DNA of 64,000 nt from Actinomycetes bacterium (GTDB lineage Bacteria; Actinomycetota; Acidimicrobiia; Acidimicrobiales; Palsa-688), in assembly GCA_021788115.1 (NCBI GenBank), contig JAJYLA010000001.1:32605-96604 (forward strand), written 5' to 3'. A model generated the notes under the pieces. The model saw only the letters and a list, made by a program, of their open reading frames with translations. It was not told where the DNA came from and did not search any database. Below are positions 1 to 8,195 of the stretch, in pieces. The stretch's first letter is position 1; each line of letters begins with the position of its first letter. A program made the translations under genes and the position numbers.

Positions 1-535
1 CCAGGTCGACCTTCTCCTCCTGCGCCTCGTCGAGGGTGGCGTCCTCGGCGGGGTAGACGGCGCAGGTGTAGGCCATGCTCGGGCCGAGCAGCCACTCGTA
101 GAAGCGGTTCGACACGTCGTAGTGGTGGCTCACGGCGCGCCGGTCGCGGCCGGGTGAGTGGCGCAGCCCCCACCACCAGCCGGGATGGACCTCCTCGGGG
201 GGCGGCGGAAGCGGACGCAGGATTCCGGGGCCGAGCGCGCGGAGGACCTCGAGCCGCCGGCGCCAGCCGATGGCGCCGACCCGCTCACCCCCGAGAAGCG
301 TCAGGATCGAGTACAGGTCTCCCTCGGCGTCGAGAAAGCCGGCCACGTACGCACGGGCCAGGCCGAGGTCGCTCGGGGCGGTCGCCACGTAGTTGAGGGC
401 GCGGGGGTCCTTGACGACCACGCGTCCCGTGGCGCCGGCGGGGCCGGCGCTGCTCCCGTCGAAACAGGTGAACTCGATGGAGCTCTCCCCGACCACCTCG
501 GCCAGGAGCGGCGCCAGCTGGCTCCTCGGTGTCAT
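1..535 (-). CDS. tmsB: Cyclopropane-fatty-acid-synthase-like methyltransferase (3' end outside window)
   Basis: Only the N-terminal ~178 residues are in the window; the gene runs off the left edge. From an ATG at 535 preceded by GAGGAGG, the protein ends in the hallmark segment of SAM-dependent CFA synthases, AVSHHYDVSNRFYEWLLG at about residue 138, followed by MAYTCAVY. This family transfers a methyl group from SAM to the double bond of membrane-lipid acyl chains. Immediately upstream in the same orientation is an FAD oxidoreductase, the same pairing as tmsB/tmsA (bfaB/bfaA), which make 10-methyl (tuberculostearic-type) fatty acids in Streptomyces, mycobacteria and corynebacteria. Family call is firm; the 10-methyl role is inferred from the pairing. 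An ordinary cyclopropane synthase is the alternative. Confidence 0.8.
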   Translation of the reverse strand, partial: MTPRSQLAPLLAEVVGESSIEFTCFDGSSAGPAGATGRVVVKDPRALNYVATAPSDLGLARAYVAGFLDAEGDLYSILTLLGGERVGAIGWRRRLEVLRALGPGILRPLPPPPEEVHPGWWWGLRHSPGRDRRAVSHHYDVSNRFYEWLLGPSMAYTCAVYPAEDATLDEAQEEKVDL

Positions 536-568
536 CGTGTTGCTGCGACCTCCTCGTGCGTCGTGATT

Positions 569-592
569 GTCTGACTGTCTGACTGTGTGGCT
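569..592. repeat. Short tandem octamer in intergenic gap
   Basis: Two exact GTCTGACT copies followed by a degenerate third (GTGTGGCT) lie between the FAD oxidoreductase stop and the methyltransferase start. No function is visible. Confidence 0.5.
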
Positions 593-609
593 GCCTGGCC
601 GGCCGGCGG

Positions 610-2007
610 CTACGGGGATCCCACGCATTTGGCGTAGAGGTCCGACAGCCGGCCCGGTGCGTCGTAGCGGTCCTTGAGGGACCGGTAAACCGGACCGTTG
701 TACAGCTCCCAGAAGCGGTCCTCGTCGTAGAAGGCGGTGGAGTACAGGGACTTTCGCCCGCCCAGCCGGTCGACCTCAGCCTCGACCCAGCGGTTGTGAT
801 GGGCGCGGTCCATGCCCGCCTCGAGCGGTACCGTCGACCAGAAACCCACGTTGACGTACAGCACCGAGGGGTCGAGACGGTACAGCTCCCACACCGCTGA
901 GGGATCCCGCTGGCGGAGGGGGCACAGCCACAACGGGCTGATCGGCACGGCCCTCTGCAACCCCTCGAGGAACTCGGCGAGGCGGTCCAGAGGGATCTCG
1001 ACGTCCTGAACGACGTACTCCCGCGGGGGAAGGCCCCGCCAGCGGTCCACGGCGGCCTTGACATGGTGACGCCGCTCGAAGGCGACGAGCCGCCAGTAGA
1101 CGTCGCTGCGCAGCAGCCGCCGCCCCGCGCCCGAACGGCCGAGCAGCCCCCGCACCCACGGCCGCTGGACCCCGAACGCCCGCGAGCACCAGAACCAGTC
1201 CGGGTCCCACCGCCACAGGTAGTCGCGTGCGGTGAGCCAGTCCTCGCAACGCCGCTGGATGGAGCGGTAGTAGATCCCGGTCCCGGTGTAGTCGCTGACG
1301 TAGGGGGCGTGCTCCGCCCAGGAGCCGAGCGTCAGGTAGCTCTCCGTCGGGGAAAAGACGCACCCGTCGATGAAATCGACGCCCTCCCCGGCGTACACGC
1401 CGGCCGCGCACAGCTCCCCGATCGCGCGCACCAGGGTGGCGAAGTCGGCAAAGGGCACGTGGCGCAGGTGCACGTAGGGCCTGGCCTCCTCGAGCTCGAT
1501 CCGCACCCGCAGGGCGTAGCCGAGGGTGCCGTAGGAGTTGGGGAAGCCGTGGTACAGGTCGCGGTGCTCCCCCTCGGGGCGGGCGGTCACGACCTGGCCG
1601 TCCCCTGTCAGGACGTCCATCTCGAGGACCGACTCGTGGGGCATGCCGTTGCGCCAGGAGGAGCTCTCGATGCCGAGACCCGTCACCGCCCCGCCGAGCG
1701 TGATGGTCTTGAGCTCGGGGACCACCAGCGGCACGAGCCCGTGGGCCAGGGTGGCGTCCACGAGGGTCTCGTAGGTGGTCATGGCGCCCACGTCCGCCGT
1801 CCGGGCCGCGGCGTCGATGTCGATCACCCCGTCGAACGCCGTGACGTCGAGGGCGCCGGCGGGGGCCCGGTCGCGCGCCCGGAACAGGTTCGAGGTCCGC
1901 TTGGCGATCCTGACCCGCTCCCCTGCGGGAATCGCGCCGTAGCGGGCTTTGAGCCTTTCGACCGCCTCGCCGTAGGCAGCGACGCCCTCCCCTGCAGCCA
2001 CCGTCAC
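610..2007 (-). CDS. tmsA: FAD-binding oxidoreductase, TmsA/BfaA (DHCR24-like) type
   Basis: 465 residues from a GTG at 2007, 10 bases after the upstream ATPase stop. The N-terminal half is a PCMH-type FAD-binding domain: FDGVIDIDAAARTADVGAMT (about residue 60), then VPELKTITLGGAVTGLGIES with the GG...G flavin-binding loop. The C-terminal half is the family's substrate cap. In the known 10-methyl fatty acid pathway such an enzyme reduces the methylene group left by the CFA-like methyltransferase to a methyl branch, probably with NADPH. The next gene downstream is that methyltransferase, supporting this role. A generic FAD-linked oxidase of the DHCR24 family is the fallback. The frame stays open well upstream, but GTG 2007 avoids overlapping the ATPase gene. 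Confidence 0.75.
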   Translation of the reverse strand: MTVAAGEGVAAYGEAVERLKARYGAIPAGERVRIAKRTSNLFRARDRAPAGALDVTAFDGVIDIDAAARTADVGAMTTYETLVDATLAHGLVPLVVPELKTITLGGAVTGLGIESSSWRNGMPHESVLEMDVLTGDGQVVTARPEGEHRDLYHGFPNSYGTLGYALRVRIELEEARPYVHLRHVPFADFATLVRAIGELCAAGVYAGEGVDFIDGCVFSPTESYLTLGSWAEHAPYVSDYTGTGIYYRSIQRRCEDWLTARDYLWRWDPDWFWCSRAFGVQRPWVRGLLGRSGAGRRLLRSDVYWRLVAFERRHHVKAAVDRWRGLPPREYVVQDVEIPLDRLAEFLEGLQRAVPISPLWLCPLRQRDPSAVWELYRLDPSVLYVNVGFWSTVPLEAGMDRAHHNRWVEAEVDRLGGRKSLYSTAFYDEDRFWELYNGPVYRSLKDRYDAPGRLSDLYAKCVGSP

Positions 2008-2017
2008 AGCAATGACG

Positions 2018-2662
2018 CTACCCGGAACGGGCGGCGGTGACGTGGAGATCGAGGACGTGGTGGCAGCTGGCCGCCACGTCGAGGTCGTGGGTGGCGAGCA
2101 CGAGGGCTCCGCCGCGCTCGGTGACCTCGAGCATGCGGGCGACGGCCAGCACCCGCGAGGCCGGGTCCAGCTCGGCGGTCGGCTCGTCGGCGACGAGCAG
2201 CCTCGGACCCAGGGCGAGCGCCCGTGCGACGGCGGTGCGCTGCTGCTGGCCACCGGAGAGCTCGTCCACGAGCTGGTCGGCGTGGGGGGTGAGACCGACG
2301 GCCGCGAGCGCCTGACGCGCCACCCGCCGGGCGTCGGAGGGGCGCGTACCGGCCGCTCGCACCGCAACCTCGATGTTCTCGGCGGCGCTCAGGAGCGAGA
2401 CGAGCCCGTACCCCTGCAGCACCATCGCCACTCCCCTGGAAGGGCCCGCGAGGCCCCGGACGGGCTCGCCCTGGAGGAGGACCTCGCCGGCGGTCGGGGT
2501 GACCAGGCCGGTGAGGCAGGCGAGCAGGCTCGTCTTGCCGGATCCCGACGGGCCGACGACGGCGAGGCGCTCACCAGCGTCGACCGTGAGGCTGACGCCG
2601 GAGAAGACGGTCCTGCCGTCGATGGCGTAGGCGAGATCCCGGGCTTCGAGGAGCGGGGTCAC
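2018..2662 (-). CDS. ABC transporter ATP-binding protein (LolD/MacB type)
   Basis: 214 residues, a single nucleotide-binding domain: Walker A GPSGSGKTS near residue 37, signature LSGGQQQRTAVARAL, Walker B RLLVADEPTAELD and the switch histidine in LATHDLDV. Its ATG overlaps the stop of the preceding ATPase gene by four bases, so translation is coupled. With the 2659-3498 ATPase and the 1016-residue FtsX-type permease it forms an ABC exporter with two non-identical ATPases. The spacing to tmsA is only 10 bases, so the exporter and the fatty-acid genes are probably cotranscribed. Substrate unknown; a lipid or lipoprotein is plausible from context only. Confidence 0.88.
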   Translation of the reverse strand: MTPLLEARDLAYAIDGRTVFSGVSLTVDAGERLAVVGPSGSGKTSLLACLTGLVTPTAGEVLLQGEPVRGLAGPSRGVAMVLQGYGLVSLLSAAENIEVAVRAAGTRPSDARRVARQALAAVGLTPHADQLVDELSGGQQQRTAVARALALGPRLLVADEPTAELDPASRVLAVARMLEVTERGGALVLATHDLDVAASCHHVLDLHVTAARSG

Positions 2663-3498
2663 GGGTACCGCCGATCGACGGGGAGCAGCTCGACGCCCTC
2701 CGCCGTCCGGCGGGCCTCGGCCAGCGAGCCGGGTGGGAGGATTTCGAGGACGTCGTCGGGCAGCTGGACGGTGCCGTCACGACCGACGACCACGTACTCC
2801 TCCCCGGCGCGTCCTTCCGCACCGACGCGGCCGTCGCGGATGGTGACCGTACGCCCGAGGGCGACGCCCACGTCGGGGTCGTGGGTGACCGCCACCACGG
2901 TGGTGCCCAGATCCCGGTTGGCGGCGGCGACGAGCTCGAGCACCGCCCTCGCCGAGTCCCGGTCGAGCTGGCTGGTGGGCTCGTCGGCGAGCAGCAGCCG
3001 CGGCCCGTTCGCGAGCGCCACGGCGACGGCGAGGCGTTGCTGTTCGCCGCCGGACAGCCTGCCGGCCCGCCGGTGGGCGGCGGCGCCGAGGCCGACGGCG
3101 TCGAGGAGCGCCTCCGCCCTGCGCCGCTTGGCCCGGCGCGGGCGGCGGGTGGGGCGCTGGGCGAACAGGACGTTGCCCATCGCCGTCTCGTAGGAGAGGA
3201 GGTTGCGCGCCGGCGTCTGCAGCACCACGCCGACGTCGCGCAGGCGCATGCTGCTGGCCTGCGCGCGGGTGAGCGTGGCGAGCGACCGGCCGTACACCTC
3301 GACGACGCCGGCGGTGGGGCGCATCAGCCCGGCGAGCAGCCACAGCAGGGTCGACTTGCCCGCCCCCGACGGGCCGAGCAGCGCGACGGTCTCGCCGTCG
3401 GAGACCTCGAAGTCGACGCCGCGCAGCGCGGTGACCTCCTCGCCCGCCGCCCCGTAGACGTGGACGAGGCCCTCGCAGAGCACCGCCAGGCTGCTCAC
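2659..3498 (-). CDS. ABC transporter ATP-binding protein with C-terminal extension
   Basis: 279 residues from a GTG at 3498 that overlaps the permease stop by four bases. Walker A GPSGAGKSTLL (about residue 40), signature LSGGEQQRLAVAVAL, Walker B RLLLADEPTSQLD and switch histidine VAVTHDPDV are all intact. After the nucleotide-binding domain there is a ~55-residue tail (EYVVVGRDGTVQLPDDVLEI...) that ordinary MacB/LolD ATPases lack; similar tails occur in actinobacterial exporters with paired ATPases, where their role is unknown. The two ATPases probably form a heterodimer beneath the large permease. Confidence 0.88.
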   Translation of the reverse strand: MSSLAVLCEGLVHVYGAAGEEVTALRGVDFEVSDGETVALLGPSGAGKSTLLWLLAGLMRPTAGVVEVYGRSLATLTRAQASSMRLRDVGVVLQTPARNLLSYETAMGNVLFAQRPTRRPRRAKRRRAEALLDAVGLGAAAHRRAGRLSGGEQQRLAVAVALANGPRLLLADEPTSQLDRDSARAVLELVAAANRDLGTTVVAVTHDPDVGVALGRTVTIRDGRVGAEGRAGEEYVVVGRDGTVQLPDDVLEILPPGSLAEARRTAEGVELLPVDRRYP

Positions 3499-6400
3499 GC
3501 CGGCGGCTCTCGCAGCTGGTCCAGGCGGACGCCCAGCGCCAGGGTGACGCTGGCGGCCGTCGCGGCGGCCGCGACGACGACGGCCACCGCGGCGAGCACG
3601 CCCGCGAACGCCAGGGCGGGCGGCGAGTAGGACAGCGCCGGCGCGGGGGGCGCCACGAGAAGCTCGGGCACGTGGCGCAGGGCGAGAGCCATCGCGGCCA
3701 GGCCCGCGCCGATGCCGACGAGGACGCCGAAGGCGACGACCACGAGCTGCTCGGAGGCGAGCGCCCCGAGAAGGGTTCGCCGCCGCAGCCCCGTCGCGGC
3801 GAGGGCCGCCATCTCGTAGCGCCGGCGGCGGGCGAACAGGTAGAGCCCGAGCACCGCCCCGCCGGCGGCGAGGAGCGCCGCGGCGGCGGCCTCGGCGAGG
3901 AACAGCACCCTGGCGAGACCGGGGCCCTGGCGGCCGAGCAGAGCCGCGGCCGCACCTGCGGTCTGCACGCCCGCGATGCCCACCCCCTCGGACCGCAGGC
4001 GCGGCAGGATCGTCGCAGCGGCGCCGGGGGCAAACCAGACCTGCTGGACGGCGCCGATCGTGTTGTTGTCCGCGGCGATCGTGGCGTAGCGGCCGTCGAC
4101 GACCACGCCGTTCGCGGGTGCGCCGGGCACGGATGCGACGGCGGAGATCACGTCGACCTTCAGGGTTCCCCCGTTGAGGCCCACGGCGTCGAGGGGCCCG
4201 GTCTTCTTTCCCGTGATCGCCGACGACGCGATCGCGGGGAGCCGGGCGGGGCGGTTGACCGAGCCCAGCACCGCGCTGTCGACGACCGGCATCATGAAAG
4301 TCCAGCGCAGCCCGCCGGCGCCGGCGCTCAGAGCCCTCCGCGACTCGCCGACGCTCCTGTCGCTCCAGCGGGAGGCGTCCGTGAAACCGGCGTCGATCGG
4401 CTTCCAGCCGGAGGGGCCGTGCACCTCGGCGCCCGTGAAGACGACGTGGCCGGCGAGGGTTGCCGTCTTCGGGACCTGCGGCGAGGCTTCGAGCGTGAAG
4501 TCCTGCACCCGGCACGGGCATCCCGCCAGCGGCGCCGTCCGTGTCAGCACCCCTGACGTCGGCAGGACTCCCAGGTCGACCGGTGTCGAGCCGGGGCTCG
4601 TCGAGGTGTCGACGTCGAGGATGAGGTCGCTTCGCGCCGGCGAGAGTCTGGAGACGTCGATGTGGACGCGCACCTCGTCGCCCTCGAGCATCAGCGGCGG
4701 CGGCTCCGGGGGGTCGAGCGCCGCGGCGAGAGCCTGGCGGCCGTAACCCGCCGGCGGGGATGTCCACGTCGCGATCGCGACCCACGAGCGGGGGTCCACG
4801 GCGAGCGTGGTCGTGTCCTGGCTGCTGTACGTCTGGACGGGCGTGGCCCGCCGGCCGCTCGGGTCCGCCCTGGCGACGACCCCGGCAAGGGTGTGACCCT
4901 CGGGCACCTCGACCGTCGCCACCGCCGGCGCCCCCACCTGCGCGTCGGCGAGGGTCCTGTAGTTGGCCTGGTCGACCTCCCAGCTCCCGAGCGAGAAGGT
5001 GGCGAGGGCGAAGGCGGTGGCCAGCATGATGGTCGTGCGGGTCCCGGCCGGCCGGCGGGCGATGTGGCGCAGGGAGAGAAACGCGACGAGACCGCCCCGG
5101 CGGCCGCTGCCCCCGGCGGCTATCCGGGAGGCGAACGGCAGCAGCCGCGATGCCACCACCGCCACGGCAAGGCCGAGCAGGCCCGGCACGAGCAGGCCGA
5201 GGGCGCTGGTGTGCGCCGAGGAGACCGTGCCGGTGACGAGAAGCTCGCCCAGCCCGGCGGCCGCCGCGGTGAGCAGGACGGAGTCGACCACCCAGGTCCG
5301 GTCGTTGGCCCGGCGGTTGGCGCGCCGCCACTGGTCCATCACCGGGCGGCGGAGGGTGCGCCGGGAAGCGAAAACCACGGCGGCGAGGCCGCCGGCGGTA
5401 GCCGCGGCCGCGGCCCCCCAGCCGAGGCCCGGGAGCCCGACGGGTGTCCCGGGCCGCAGCAGGGCGCGTCCGAGAAGCACGGCGAAGCCCCATCCGGCGG
5501 CGGCGCCGGCGGGGAAGGCCGCGGCGAGGATCGTCGCCGGCTCGGACAGGCCGAAGCTGAGCGTTCTCCACCAGCCGCGGCCGCGCAGCTTGGCGAGCGC
5601 CACCTCCGGGCCGCGCGCCGCTGCGGAATCGGTGACGAGCAGGAACAGCAGCAGCCACGCCAGGACCAGCAGCTGCGCGCTGACGACCACCACGGGCACC
5701 TCGAGCGAGGACCACCCCCGATCGACCTCCGCGAGGGTCGCGGGGATGTTGCTCGTCACCACCGCCTGGTTCATACCGAGCATCGGGTTGTCGAGCAAGC
5801 CCGGTATTTCTGCCGAAAGTGGTTTGACGTCCGAGGTGCGCATGCGGGACTGCTCGAGGATGAAGTCCATCACGATGGTCCCCTGGTTGGCTGCCGCCGC
5901 CGACTGGAGCGTGGAGCGAGGGGTGAACAGGGCGTCGCCACCTGGCGACCCGCCGGACCGAGAGCACTCGCTGGCGAACTCCACGGGAAAATAGACGCAC
6001 TCCCGGTCGAACCAGTAATCCGGAACCGGCCGCGGCGGTGGCCCGTAGATCCCCGTCACCGTCAGCGTGCCCCAATCCGGCACCGTGACCGGCTGGCCCA
6101 CCGTCCAGTGGTTGGCGGCCGCCAGCGAACGGCTGGCCATCACCTGGCCCTTCGCGGTGGGGCAGGCTCCTTCGACGCGGAGATGGGCGCACACGTCGGT
6201 CCGCCACACGATGGGGAACGACTCCAGCAGCGCCGGCAGGTAGCCGGTCCCCTCGATCGCCTCGATCGGCGCGTGGAACGACCCGAGCCCGCTGACGCTC
6301 TGCTCCACCTCCCCCTCCAGCGGTTGCAGGGTGCCGCTCACCGACCCGCTCTGGGTCACCTCGAAGCCGCGGCCGATGACGGGCGCCCGCGCCACGCTGT

Positions 6401-6545
6401 CGAGCAGGATCGACCTCTGGGACGCCGAGTAGTACGCCGGGCCCGCCGCCGCTGCGGCCACCGCCACCACCGCCACCAGGAGCACCATCGCGTTGGACCC
6501 CGCCCGCGACGAGAGGCCCCGGAAGGCGCCGGCGAAGGGGATCAC
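3495..6545 (-). CDS. Large FtsX-type ABC exporter permease
   Basis: About 1016 residues from a GTG at 6545 (upstream GGGGA). The N-terminal membrane anchor (about residues 15-35) is followed by a large extracytoplasmic domain with cysteines, then a first FtsX-type membrane block around residues 270-430 and a second at the C-terminus. The architecture is a duplicated MacB/FtsX permease as found in actinobacterial exporters. It heads an operon with two ATPases and the tmsA/tmsB pair. The reading frame extends upstream of 6545 but without a membrane or domain feature, so the shorter start was chosen. Substrate not deducible. Confidence 0.85.
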   Translation of the reverse strand: MIPFAGAFRGLSSRAGSNAMVLLVAVVAVAAAAAGPAYYSASQRSILLDSVARAPVIGRGFEVTQSGSVSGTLQPLEGEVEQSVSGLGSFHAPIEAIEGTGYLPALLESFPIVWRTDVCAHLRVEGACPTAKGQVMASRSLAAANHWTVGQPVTVPDWGTLTVTGIYGPPPRPVPDYWFDRECVYFPVEFASECSRSGGSPGGDALFTPRSTLQSAAAANQGTIVMDFILEQSRMRTSDVKPLSAEIPGLLDNPMLGMNQAVVTSNIPATLAEVDRGWSSLEVPVVVVSAQLLVLAWLLLFLLVTDSAAARGPEVALAKLRGRGWWRTLSFGLSEPATILAAAFPAGAAAGWGFAVLLGRALLRPGTPVGLPGLGWGAAAAATAGGLAAVVFASRRTLRRPVMDQWRRANRRANDRTWVVDSVLLTAAAAGLGELLVTGTVSSAHTSALGLLVPGLLGLAVAVVASRLLPFASRIAAGGSGRRGGLVAFLSLRHIARRPAGTRTTIMLATAFALATFSLGSWEVDQANYRTLADAQVGAPAVATVEVPEGHTLAGVVARADPSGRRATPVQTYSSQDTTTLAVDPRSWVAIATWTSPPAGYGRQALAAALDPPEPPPLMLEGDEVRVHIDVSRLSPARSDLILDVDTSTSPGSTPVDLGVLPTSGVLTRTAPLAGCPCRVQDFTLEASPQVPKTATLAGHVVFTGAEVHGPSGWKPIDAGFTDASRWSDRSVGESRRALSAGAGGLRWTFMMPVVDSAVLGSVNRPARLPAIASSAITGKKTGPLDAVGLNGGTLKVDVISAVASVPGAPANGVVVDGRYATIAADNNTIGAVQQVWFAPGAAATILPRLRSEGVGIAGVQTAGAAAALLGRQGPGLARVLFLAEAAAAALLAAGGAVLGLYLFARRRRYEMAALAATGLRRRTLLGALASEQLVVVAFGVLVGIGAGLAAMALALRHVPELLVAPPAPALSYSPPALAFAGVLAAVAVVVAAAATAASVTLALGVRLDQLREPPA

Positions 6546-6718
6546 GGTATCCCCGTCACGGGCCGGCGGTCTTTCATGTGGAGATGCGCGGCGCCGGCCC
6601 GCTGTCCCTCTGGGCCGCACCTTCGAGGATGGACCTTTCGAGCCTCGACGTGTCGCCTCGCCGCCCCGAGCATGCGAGGGCCACGCTAGTCAACGCCCCG
6701 CCGGTCGGGTCCGCACGG

Positions 6719-7963
6719 CTACGGGGGGCCTATCCACACGAGCGGCAGGCCCGGCGACTCGACGGACGCGGCGGCGCCGCTCGCGGGCAAGACGAGGTCC
6801 CAGTGCCCCCGGCCGGTCGTGCGGTCGGGGAAGGTCGGGCACAGCAGCCACGAGCCGTCGGCCGACCAGACGCACCGCCCCGGCGACTGCGCCGAATCAA
6901 CGTACTGCCAGGTGTCGAAGGATCCCGTCTGCACGTTCCACACGTCCACCTCGGCGCCAGTGGCCCCCGCGGTCGGGACGGCGAGCGACGTTCCGTCGGG
7001 GGACCACGACGGTGACCCCAGCTCTGCCGCCTGGGTGCCGAGCAGGCGGCCTGCACGGTCGACGACCGCGATGCCGAGGGGGTGCCGTCCTTCGATCGGC
7101 ACCACCAAGATGGCCAGCTTGTCGCCGGCACCATCCGGGTAGAGCGCGAAGCTGACGGGCTGCTTCGGGTCGAAGCTCAGCGCCCCGGCCAGGCTCGCCG
7201 CCGTGGCGAGCACGACCGGCTTGGCGCCGGCGTCGCGCAACTCGACGCGGGAGTCGGCGGGAAGCGGCAGGACGCTGGAGGACGTCTCGGGTGGCGGGCC
7301 CGGGGCGGCGACGGTCACGAACGCCCCCCGCCGCTGGGGGTCCCCAACGGCGGCGTCGGCCACCCCCAGGCTCGTCGGGGGGCCGCCGGCGAGGGGATCG
7401 AGCAGGACGGTGGCGGCGCTCGTCGCGTGCGGGTACCCGCCGAACCTGCCGTCGTCCAGGACGACGGCGTCCCGATCCCCGTCGGCAAACCCGGCGACGA
7501 ACATGGCCCGGGCGAGGTCGAGCCTGTGACGGATGACGAGGTTGCCGCTGTTGACGGCTACGACGGCCCCGCCCGAAAGGGCCGCGTACCGGCCGTCGGG
7601 CGATACGACGGCCTGCAAGGCGGACCCCGTCGTCAGTTGCGGCGAGGGTACGACGTGAGTGCCGTCGGGGTCGCTGATGCCCAGCACCCCGGCTGTCGAC
7701 ACGAACACGACCCGCCCGGGGGGGGACACCGTCGGCGCCGCCGGCCCCCGCGACCCCGCCGTCGTCGAGCCGCCGGCCAGGGCGACTGTCACGCCGGCGA
7801 CGAGGCCGGCGGCCGCCATCAGGCCGGCGGACACGGCAAGCTTGAGGCGCAGGCTTCGCGGTGGCGGCTCGGGATCGAGCGCCGGGAAGTGAGCCAACCG
7901 GTCCGCGACGCCCTCCATGGAGTCGTTGCGCACGGTGTCGCCCACGAGTCCCACAGTATGCAC
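6719..7963 (-). CDS. Membrane-anchored beta-propeller (WD40/TolB-like) protein
   Basis: About 414 residues if translated from the GTG at 7963; an ATG 15 codons further in is an alternative start. A short cytoplasmic head is followed by one transmembrane segment near residues 45-65 (SAGLMAAAGLVAGVTVALAG), so the protein is probably a type II membrane protein with an outside sensor-like domain. The exterior part carries repeated blade motifs of TolB/WD40 type, such as AVVSPDGRYAALSG, SPSWSPDGTSLAVP and RCVWSADGSWLLCP. The head (MEGVADRLAHFPALDPEPPP) resembles actinobacterial proteins whose genes are often found near sigma factors, but none is seen here. Specific role unknown. Confidence 0.7.
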   Translation of the reverse strand: MHTVGLVGDTVRNDSMEGVADRLAHFPALDPEPPPRSLRLKLAVSAGLMAAAGLVAGVTVALAGGSTTAGSRGPAAPTVSPPGRVVFVSTAGVLGISDPDGTHVVPSPQLTTGSALQAVVSPDGRYAALSGGAVVAVNSGNLVIRHRLDLARAMFVAGFADGDRDAVVLDDGRFGGYPHATSAATVLLDPLAGGPPTSLGVADAAVGDPQRRGAFVTVAAPGPPPETSSSVLPLPADSRVELRDAGAKPVVLATAASLAGALSFDPKQPVSFALYPDGAGDKLAILVVPIEGRHPLGIAVVDRAGRLLGTQAAELGSPSWSPDGTSLAVPTAGATGAEVDVWNVQTGSFDTWQYVDSAQSPGRCVWSADGSWLLCPTFPDRTTGRGHWDLVLPASGAAASVESPGLPLVWIGPP

Positions 7964-7980
7964 GGCAAGTAGCGCCGGTC

Positions 7981-8015
7981 AGGCTGCAGGCTGCAGGCTG
8001 CAGGCTGCAGGCTGC
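7981..8015. repeat. Five tandem copies of a 7-bp unit
   Basis: Five perfect copies of AGGCTGC lie just upstream of the beta-propeller gene. A 7-bp period in a promoter-proximal spot could vary in copy number by slippage. No function is shown. Confidence 0.8.
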
Positions 8016-8068
8016 CGGGGAGGCGGCGAGGGGGGCCGGCGGCGGCCGCCCGCGGGCGCGTCGTGTGA

Positions 8069-8132
8069 ACTTGGAGTGATTTCTCCTACTTGGCGAGGAA
8101 ATGACGTCCGCAGCCGCCGGATCCACTCCAAG
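8069..8132. repeat. Spaced 9-bp inverted repeat in the LigD/propeller gap
   Basis: CTTGGAGTG at 8069-8077 is perfectly complemented by CACTCCAAG at 8124-8132, 46 bases apart, in an intergenic stretch of lower GC than its surroundings. It could be a long-loop RNA structure downstream of ligD or a protein-binding site upstream of the propeller gene. There is no T-tract, so it is not a typical intrinsic terminator. Confidence 0.5.
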
Positions 8133-8195
8133 AAAGGGAATCCATGCCAGGAAAGGGTGGCCCCAGCGGTCGGGCGACCCGGCCGTCGCTGCCCC

